DNA from: Bacillus sp. AFS037270
GTDB lineage: Bacteria > Bacillota > Bacilli > Bacillales_B > DSM-18226
Direction of reading: 5' to 3'
DNA length: 64,000 nucleotides
Assembly (NCBI RefSeq): GCF_002585305.1
Contig: NZ_NUNF01000013.1
Span: forward strand, 62,001-126,000
The notes under the pieces were generated by a model, which was given only the letters and a program-made list of their open reading frames with translations, was not told the origin of the DNA and did no database searches. Of the stretch, positions 58,374-64,000 are shown in pieces. Numbering within the stretch: position 1 is the first letter of the stretch; each line of letters opens with the position of its first letter. The position numbers were made by a program, and so were the translations under genes.

Positions 58374-59165
58374 TTAAAATCCCTGTTTCCTCAACCATAA
58401 TTCACATAGTCTTGGCCATTCTCTAGCCTCGGGATGTTCTTCAGCCAAACCTAACCCGTGCCTGCCACTTTCGAAGATATGAAGGTCAAAAGGAACTTTA
58501 TGACGGCTTAATCGCGCTGCAAACTTTAAACTATTTTCGACAGGTACGGAGGCATCGTCGGCTGTATGCCATAAAAATGCCGGTGGAGTTTCCTCTGTAA
58601 TTTGATTTTCATTGGATAATAGTTCAACTAATTCAGCTTCTGGTTTTTCACCTAATAAATTTAATCGACTTCCTTCGTGCGTATATTCTCCCATCGAGAT
58701 TACGGGATAACAAAGAACCATCAAATCAGGACGGCTGCTATACCGTTCGACAGGGTCTTCTGCAACCGGGTTTCCAAAATCATAATGATTTCCCGCACTT
58801 GATGCAAGATGTCCACCAGCAGAGAAACCAAGAATTCCTACACGTTTGGGATCTAGATTCCAATCTGCAGCATGAGATCGAACCATTCGGATTGCTCGTT
58901 TCGCATCATTTAATGGAATAGGATGTTTGTAAGGTGCGACCCGATAGTTGAGCACTACAGCTGAAATTCCAATTGAATTTAACCATTCTGCAACCGGGTA
59001 AGCCTCATGTTCTGCTCGTCTTTCATAAGCTCCACCTGCGGCAACGATCATAACAGGAAAGGGTCCAGGTCCTTCGAGCAAATATGGTTGAATGCTCGGG
59101 GCACCTTCATTTGGTACTTTTTCTTCAAGGTTTATATCTTCCCGAAGCGGTATTATTTCAATCAT
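58374..59165 (-). CDS. Alpha/beta hydrolase, carbohydrate acetyl-esterase-like
   Basis: 263 residues. AAGGAYE replaces the usual GGGG oxyanion motif, nucleophile in GFSAGG, acid in WHTADDASVP and His in ESGRHGLGL. Related to the esterase at 589-1494. GGAGGAG precedes ATG. It precedes the GH43 gene by 45 bp on the same strand, so the two probably form a deacetylation plus debranching pair behind the ABC importer. Confidence 0.8.
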   Translation of the reverse strand: MIEIIPLREDINLEEKVPNEGAPSIQPYLLEGPGPFPVMIVAAGGAYERRAEHEAYPVAEWLNSIGISAVVLNYRVAPYKHPIPLNDAKRAIRMVRSHAADWNLDPKRVGILGFSAGGHLASSAGNHYDFGNPVAEDPVERYSSRPDLMVLCYPVISMGEYTHEGSRLNLLGEKPEAELVELLSNENQITEETPPAFLWHTADDASVPVENSLKFAARLSRHKVPFDLHIFESGRHGLGLAEEHPEAREWPRLCELWLRKQGF

Positions 59166-59232
59166 TCTTTCTCCTCCATTTTTTTTTAACCTATTCTACA
59201 ACATTTTGCAGCCACGTTTCTAAACACCCAAA

Positions 59233-59260
59233 AATCGGGCAGCCACTAAGGAGCCCGATT
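59233..59260. terminator. Terminator of the yesL-like gene / ABC operon
   Basis: AATCGGGC/GCCCGATT with a 12-base loop; T5-rich on the minus side. Confidence 0.8.
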
Positions 59261-59261
59261 C

Positions 59262-59906
59262 CTATATACCTTGTTCTTGTAGAAAAACTTCATGCTTACG
59301 TTGAATTTTGTTAAACGCGTTACATGCCGGTTTCATGAATAACATTGCTAATAAATTCCCGCTAAATAAGATACAGATAGGCGGTACATAGGAAAGAACA
59401 AAACAGATTCCAAAACTTCCAATTAACATATAAAGAGTAGATAAAGGATTCATAATCATAACAAAAAATGAATTCTTGATTACATCCGTTAGTTTCATCT
59501 CGTAATGGACAAAAATCGGAATGAGGTAAAATAGCGTACATACAAAAATAAAGGTGATGATGAATAATGGTATATAGAGAAATGTAGCCATACTTTTTGC
59601 TGCGTTTTGGATGAATAACAGATCTGCATATAACACCAATCCTGCAGCCACTATAAACACTCCGAGAAAATTGCTTTTTACAAATTCTTTTTTATAAGAA
59701 GCCCAGAAGGTTTTGACAATCGAAACCTCCTCTTCGCCCAGCATCCATTTTCGCACAACTGCAAACATCGCCACAGTAGAAGGAAAAAAGCCGAAAACAC
59801 CCAGACCAAGAATAGTAGAAGCAATCCATAATAAATTTAATAAAGCTAGTTTCGAGATCCAATCCATCAGTTTATAAATACCGCCTAAAATACTCGAAGT
59901 TTCCAT
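59262..59906 (-). CDS. YesL-like DUF624 membrane protein
   Basis: About 214 residues from the second ATG (GGAGG six bases away; another ATG at 59912). Roughly five membrane helices; N-terminal GGIYKLMDWISKLALLNLLW is typical. In B. subtilis yesL lies beside the YesOPQ rhamnogalacturonan importer, and such genes commonly accompany carbohydrate ABC systems. Function unknown. Last gene of the importer group. Confidence 0.8.
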   Translation of the reverse strand: METSSILGGIYKLMDWISKLALLNLLWIASTILGLGVFGFFPSTVAMFAVVRKWMLGEEEVSIVKTFWASYKKEFVKSNFLGVFIVAAGLVLYADLLFIQNAAKSMATFLYIPLFIITFIFVCTLFYLIPIFVHYEMKLTDVIKNSFFVMIMNPLSTLYMLIGSFGICFVLSYVPPICILFSGNLLAMLFMKPACNAFNKIQRKHEVFLQEQGI

Positions 59907-59980
59907 AACCATCCTCCTTCTGAATTTTCAAAAAGTTGATCAAGCCCTGCCACTCCTATATTAAGGGGTGGCACGAATCA

Positions 59981-60820
59981 TCAACCTTTTAATCCGCTTG
60001 TACTGATTCCCTCCACAACATATCTTTGGAAGATAAAGAAGATAACAAAGACAGGAACCAAGGTAACTACAGACATGGCAAACATGGCACCCCAGTTAGA
60101 AACGGTTTCATTACTTAAGAACATATTTAGTGCCATTGAAACGGTATATTTTGCGGGACTGTTTAAGTATAATACCGGTCCTAATAAGGAATCCCAAGTC
60201 CAATAGAAGGAGAAAATCGCCGCCGTTGCCAAGGCCGGTTTAATTAATGGCAAGATGATTTTATAGAAAATATTAAAGGTATTACACCCATCAATAGTTG
60301 CAGCTTCATCCAATTCTCTTGGAATCGTGCGGATAAATTGAACTAGTAAGAAAATAAAGAATGGATGTCCAAAGTATGCTGGTATTGCAATCGGTTTAAT
60401 CGAGTTAAGCCACCCAAGTTTTGAAAAGATGATATATTGCGGGACCATGACAACCTCATATGGCAGCATCAGTGTTACCATCATAAGTCCAAACCAGAGT
60501 GCTTTACCTTTAAATTCTAATCTTGCAAAACCAAAGGCAATTAAAGACGATGAAATAACTTGACCAATCAAGGTTACGATAACCAGGACCGCAGTATTTT
60601 TTATAAACACTCCAAATGAATTACCGCCAATCCCCTTCCAGCCTTCAGCAAAGTTATCTAATATAAATGGATCAGGTATTAGTGATTTGGCTGTTACGAA
60701 GATGGCATTACTTTCTTTAAACGAACTCATCAGAAGCCAAATAACCGGATAAAGCATTAGGACTGCAAATCCACCTACAAGGATATGATAAGTCCACCAT
60801 TTTACTGATTTTATCCGCAT
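59981..60820 (-). CDS. Carbohydrate ABC transporter permease (YesQ/LplC-like)
   Basis: 279 residues, six membrane helices, with the EAA loop [23 protein letters not shown] that contacts the ATPase. The start overlaps its AAGGAGG with the end of the partner permease. No ATPase gene is present, as usual for CUT1 systems that share a common MsmX-type ATPase. Imports oligosaccharides with the neighbouring binding protein. Confidence 0.88.
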   Translation of the reverse strand: MRIKSVKWWTYHILVGGFAVLMLYPVIWLLMSSFKESNAIFVTAKSLIPDPFILDNFAEGWKGIGGNSFGVFIKNTAVLVIVTLIGQVISSSLIAFGFARLEFKGKALWFGLMMVTLMLPYEVVMVPQYIIFSKLGWLNSIKPIAIPAYFGHPFFIFLLVQFIRTIPRELDEAATIDGCNTFNIFYKIILPLIKPALATAAIFSFYWTWDSLLGPVLYLNSPAKYTVSMALNMFLSNETVSNWGAMFAMSVVTLVPVFVIFFIFQRYVVEGISTSGLKG

Positions 60821-60823
60821 ACG

Positions 60824-61783
60824 TTATTTCCCTCCTTCTGATTCGTAGTGAACCCAGAATTTTGATGTTGCAAAAATGATTGCCGTTAAAACCCCTACGA
60901 TAATGAGCATGATCCATGCCATTGCAGCCGCATAGCCCATGTTGAAGAATTCGAATCCTTGTAAGAATAAATAAAGGGAGTATAAAAGTGTTCCATCCAA
61001 AGGTCCCCCGGTACCTTTTGAAATGATAAACGCTGGAACAAATGTCATAAAGGCACCAATCGTCTGCATGACTGCATTAAATAAAATGACAGGGCTTAAC
61101 ATTGGAAGGGTAATTTTGATGAATTTATGCCATCCGTTAGCACCGTCCACACTTGCGGCTTCATAGTAGCTTTTGGGAATCCCTTTTAATCCAGCTAAGA
61201 AGATTAACATCGAGGAACCAAACTGCCACACTGACAAAAAGATTAACATCCATAAAGCAGCTGTCGGGTCACCGAACCATCTGACACTAGGGATACCTAG
61301 CAGTTCTAATAGAAGATTAATAATCCCTTTGTCTCCAAAGATGTTACGCCACATAATTGCGACAGCGACGCTCCCGCCAATCAGTGAAGGCAGATAAAAT
61401 AAGGAACGGTATAAGCCAACTGCCCGAGATGCCGTATTTAATATCGCCGCAATTAGAAGTGCAAATGCTAGTCTTAGCGGTACACCAGCGAATACATAAA
61501 TGAGGGTAACTTTTAATGATTGCCAATACCTTGGATCAGCAGTAAACATTTTTTTATAGTTTTCTAATCCAATCCATTGCGGAGCGGAAAATAGATTATA
61601 TTTCGTAAATGATAAGTATAATGAAACAAGTATAGGTATTAATGTAAAGGCAAGGAATCCAACCACAAAAGGGCTAATAAATAAATAGCCTTTTATATTT
61701 TCTTTAATTGCCCGTTTCCGTGCGCTCACAGGTGCAATATAAATACTTTCTTGTACGTGTTCTTTTACGACGCGTGTAGCCAT
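60824..61783 (-). CDS. Carbohydrate ABC transporter permease (YesP/LplB-like)
   Basis: 319 residues from ATG 61783 (AAGGAG; the frame is open to 61813). Six helices and an EAA loop YYEAASVDGANGWHKFIKITLP. Pairs with the permease at 59981-60820; stop and next start are 3 bp apart. Confidence 0.88.
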   Translation of the reverse strand: MATRVVKEHVQESIYIAPVSARKRAIKENIKGYLFISPFVVGFLAFTLIPILVSLYLSFTKYNLFSAPQWIGLENYKKMFTADPRYWQSLKVTLIYVFAGVPLRLAFALLIAAILNTASRAVGLYRSLFYLPSLIGGSVAVAIMWRNIFGDKGIINLLLELLGIPSVRWFGDPTAALWMLIFLSVWQFGSSMLIFLAGLKGIPKSYYEAASVDGANGWHKFIKITLPMLSPVILFNAVMQTIGAFMTFVPAFIISKGTGGPLDGTLLYSLYLFLQGFEFFNMGYAAAMAWIMLIIVGVLTAIIFATSKFWVHYESEGGK

Positions 61784-61869
61784 TTTGCCATCTCCTTTTC
61801 TCCGGACCATCACCCTAAGATTGAAAGGGCGATAGCTGATCCGAGAAAGGACCAGCTATCGGATTAAAA

Positions 61870-63180
61870 TTATTTCTTATTTTGAGCCAAAATGCTTTCA
61901 GCTTGTTGTCTAAATTGTTTTGCAGCATCTTCTACTTTTAAGTTTCCATAGCTCATTTGCTCATTTAAGCTATCAAAAAGCTCGATAACTTCTCCTGCTC
62001 CAACTGGATCTGGACCATTAAATGCTGAACTATGTTTTTCAGCCCATTCAACATAAGTAAATACTTGTTGCTGTGCTGGAGAAAGAAGCGGCTTTAGGGC
62101 TTCTTTGACTGCTGCAGATCCTGGAACACCACGATCACCAAGCGCTAACTTGTTGGCTTCAATATCATTAGTTAGGAAGTTAATAAACTTTGCTGCCTCT
62201 TCTTTATGCTCAGAGTTATTCGCAATTGACCAGAACATACTTGGTTTTAAGAATAATCCTTTATCACTATCTGGTCCTGGCATGCTGCTGATTTCAAGCG
62301 GTCTGTTTGCAACCTGCTGAATACCAACAAACTGGTTAGACCATTGCCAAATACCGATTGCTTTTTGTTTTACAACAGGATCATCTTCGATTCCTTTTAC
62401 CTGTGCCATATAGTCAGGTGTTGGAACCGCTTTATCCTTTACTAAACCTGAAGTCATTTTGAAGAAATCTACGAATAATTTGTCATCCTTATATCCTAAA
62501 CCTGTACCATTCTTGTTATAAAGAGACTTTCCTTGTGTTCTTAAATAGTAATTAAAAAATACGTCTGCCTTAACACCAGTATCTACAAATAGGCCCGCAG
62601 CCTTTGCTTTTTTAGCAAGTTCTTGATAATCATCCCATGTCCAGTTTTCATCAAGTGATTCAACACCGGCTTTTTTAAGTAAGGCTGGGTCATATTGATA
62701 ACCAAGTACGTTTACCCCTGCATTAAGTCCGTATAGTTTGTCACCAAGTTTTCCGCCATCAATAATATTTTGATTGGTGTCTTTGGTGTCGATTTGTTTG
62801 TCTAAATATGGAGTTAAATCAGCGATTTGATTGTTTTCTGCATACTGTGAGAAATAAGAAAGGTCCATTTGAATAATATCTGGTAATTGGTTGGCAGCTG
62901 CTTGTGGAGCTAGCTTTTTCCAATAATCATCCCAGCTGGCATATTCTGCTTCAATCTTCACATTAGGGTTTTGCTTCTCATACATATCAATGATTTTTAA
63001 TGTGTAATCATGTCTTGGCTGCGATCCCCACCAAGCAATACGAAGTGTAACTTTTTCATCTTTACTTGCAGCTTTTTCTTTCCCATCAGATTCGCTCTTA
63101 CTTGTGGTACTGCTTCCGCTACATGCTGCTAATGAGAATACTAGAATAAGTGAAAACAGCATAACCATGAACTTTTTCAT
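61870..63180 (-). CDS. Sugar ABC transporter substrate-binding lipoprotein (YesO-like)
   Basis: 436 residues. Signal peptide with lipobox LAAC (Cys20), then a Ser/Lys-rich linker and SBP family 1 lobes (WWGSQPRHDYTLKIIDMYEK; DKGLFLKPSMFW). It binds oligosaccharides outside the membrane for the two permeases downstream. By gene order with YesL, GH43 and esterase, pectic or hemicellulosic fragments are likely. An operator-like TGTAAGTGTTTACA lies 26 bp upstream. Confidence 0.88.
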   Translation of the reverse strand: MKKFMVMLFSLILVFSLAACSGSSTTSKSESDGKEKAASKDEKVTLRIAWWGSQPRHDYTLKIIDMYEKQNPNVKIEAEYASWDDYWKKLAPQAAANQLPDIIQMDLSYFSQYAENNQIADLTPYLDKQIDTKDTNQNIIDGGKLGDKLYGLNAGVNVLGYQYDPALLKKAGVESLDENWTWDDYQELAKKAKAAGLFVDTGVKADVFFNYYLRTQGKSLYNKNGTGLGYKDDKLFVDFFKMTSGLVKDKAVPTPDYMAQVKGIEDDPVVKQKAIGIWQWSNQFVGIQQVANRPLEISSMPGPDSDKGLFLKPSMFWSIANNSEHKEEAAKFINFLTNDIEANKLALGDRGVPGSAAVKEALKPLLSPAQQQVFTYVEWAEKHSSAFNGPDPVGAGEVIELFDSLNEQMSYGNLKVEDAAKQFRQQAESILAQNKK

Positions 63181-63205
63181 TAGTTGAATCCCCCTTTTTC
63201 CTTTT

Positions 63206-63219
63206 TGTAAGTGTTTACA
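63206..63219. promoter_or_regulatory. Palindromic cre-like operator TGTAAGTGTTTACA upstream of the sugar-binding lipoprotein
   Basis: Identical 14-mer to the one before dctP (19316-19329). Confidence 0.5.
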
Positions 63220-63312
63220 TTTGTAATTATACCTTCACTATTAGAATTGTCTGAATATAAATAACCGAGTAGTTTGTTTAAAAATCAGACATTCTATTAT
63301 TAATATTAAAAA

Positions 63313-63354
63313 AAGACTCCGATATGGGTAATATACATTCCCCAACGGAGTCTT
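63313..63354 (-). terminator. Terminator of the right-edge binding protein gene
   Basis: AAGACTCCG/CGGAGTCTT with a 24-base loop and minus-strand T6. Confidence 0.75.
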
Positions 63355-63364
63355 CCTGAGTTAC

Positions 63365-64000
63365 TTATTTATTTTTCTTAAGTATTTCATTTGCCTCTTT
63401 TCTAAATTTCTGTGCCCCTTCCCGCGGTGTGATTTTTTTAAAAAGAATTTGCTCAGATATGTCCTGTAACAAATGAACAACCTCAATTCCTCCAAGTGGA
63501 TCTGCTATTTCAACATTGTTGTTAGTATTTTCAACATTGAATACGTAGTCAAAAGCCTTTTTCTGTTCTGTGGATAGGCCCTTTTTGACTGTCTCCGCCA
63601 CTTTAGATGAAACTGGAACACCTCTTTCACCTTTAATTAACTTATTAGCTTCAATATCATTAACAAAAAAATTAATAAATCTTGCGGCGGCCTCCTTATG
63701 TTTTGAGCTTTTGGTGATTGAAAAAAGCATACTGGCTCTTACAGACAAACTTGTCTGTTGATTTGGCCCTGGCGGGACAAAAATCTCAAGTGACTGTCCT
63801 GATTCTTTTGAAAAACTATAATATTGATTGGAATATGCCCATGTCATCGGAGCTTGTTGTCTCACTAATAACTCATCTTCAATCCCTTTAATCTGTTCTG
63901 TTACATCAACCCTCGGGAACGCTCCTTCGTCCAATAATCTTAATTGTCTATCAAAATAATCGACAAATAATTGATCATCTTCATATCCTAATGAAGTACC
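63365..64000 (-). CDS. Second sugar ABC substrate-binding protein (C-terminal part; runs off the right edge)
   Basis: The visible ~211 residues align with the C-terminal half of the binding protein at 61870-63180 (GYEDDQLFVDYF / GYKDDKLFVDFF; EANKLIKGERGVPVSSKVAE / EANKLALGDRGVPGSAAVKE). The frame stays open to the window edge, so its start lies beyond 64000. A tandem duplicate with separate terminator and promoter suggests a second oligosaccharide specificity feeding the same permeases, or a further transporter outside the window. Confidence 0.85.
   Translation of the reverse strand, partial: GTSLGYEDDQLFVDYFDRQLRLLDEGAFPRVDVTEQIKGIEDELLVRQQAPMTWAYSNQYYSFSKESGQSLEIFVPPGPNQQTSLSVRASMLFSITKSSKHKEAAARFINFFVNDIEANKLIKGERGVPVSSKVAETVKKGLSTEQKKAFDYVFNVENTNNNVEIADPLGGIEVVHLLQDISEQILFKKITPREGAQKFRKEANEILKKNK

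Noticed and set aside
1..64000. Integrated phage, conjugative element or insertion sequence
   Set aside because: No integrase, transposase, relaxase, structural phage gene or tRNA-flanked attachment site was found.

Overview
The window looks like a chromosomal segment of an aerobic, spore-forming Bacillaceae (Bacillus or Neobacillus type). Grounds: low GC, strong AGGAGG-type ribosome binding sites with several GTG/TTG starts, a Spo0E-like phosphatase gene, LutABC, DctP/DctR/DctS-like genes, CcpA-type cre sites and close matches to B. subtilis QdoI, YkhA, RhaR and Yes proteins. I saw no tRNA, rRNA, transposase, phage gene or CRISPR array. The accessory load is glycan and plant-phenolic catabolism.

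Layout. 1-351: start of a nickel/metallophore-type binding lipoprotein with a Fur-box-like operator. 0.6-17 kb (all minus strand): esterase, GPH symporter, AraC-GH39 fusion regulator, DeoR regulator (RhaR type), GH78 rhamnosidase, second GPH symporter, GH1 glycosidase, AraC regulator, rhaA and rhaB. 17-23 kb: EamA exporter/AraC pair, then dctP-dctR-dctS and a malic enzyme relic. 23-30 kb: second GH78, a previously unmarked 50-residue membrane peptide, third GPH symporter, another small membrane protein, GH43. 30-35 kb: Lrp/MBL pair, then module 1 (alpha/beta hydrolase, QdoI quercetinase, divergent LysR). 35-42.7 kb: LysR, odhA-odhB, thioesterase, Spo0E-like gene, malic enzyme. 42.7-43.7 kb: gene graveyard (UPF0316 and GH43 fragments). 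43.8-47.4 kb: four-gene aromatic operon (FAH-family hydrolase, extradiol dioxygenase, flavin monooxygenase, split-barrel flavoprotein). 47.9-51 kb: module 2, a diverged copy of the hydrolase-quercetinase-LysR set. 51-57.3 kb: rhaEW, an oxidoreductase and lutABC. 57.4-64 kb: GH43, esterase, YesL-like protein, an ABC sugar importer and the end of a second binding protein.

How the genes fit together (inference). GH78 and GH1 enzymes could strip rhamnose and glucose from flavonol glycosides such as rutin. Quercetinase would open the freed flavonol, and the paired alpha/beta hydrolase is a candidate for cleaving the resulting depside ester. The extradiol operon could attack the released phenolic acids. 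Rhamnose would run through RhaA, RhaB and RhaEW to L-lactate, which LutABC oxidises. rhaEW and lutA have superimposable promoters carrying the same ATGTTTGTT word, which also lies upstream of the DeoR gene. OdhAB, malic enzyme and DctP would handle the C4/C5 acids. Rhamnogalacturonan-type glycans are an alternative or additional substrate.

The least explained feature is a pair of intergenic arrays (about 13,875-13,998 and 47,570-47,756). Both are built from a degenerate 20-21 bp unit beginning TGTAGAATTC, so they are phased at two helical turns. They lie on opposite strands 34 kb apart.
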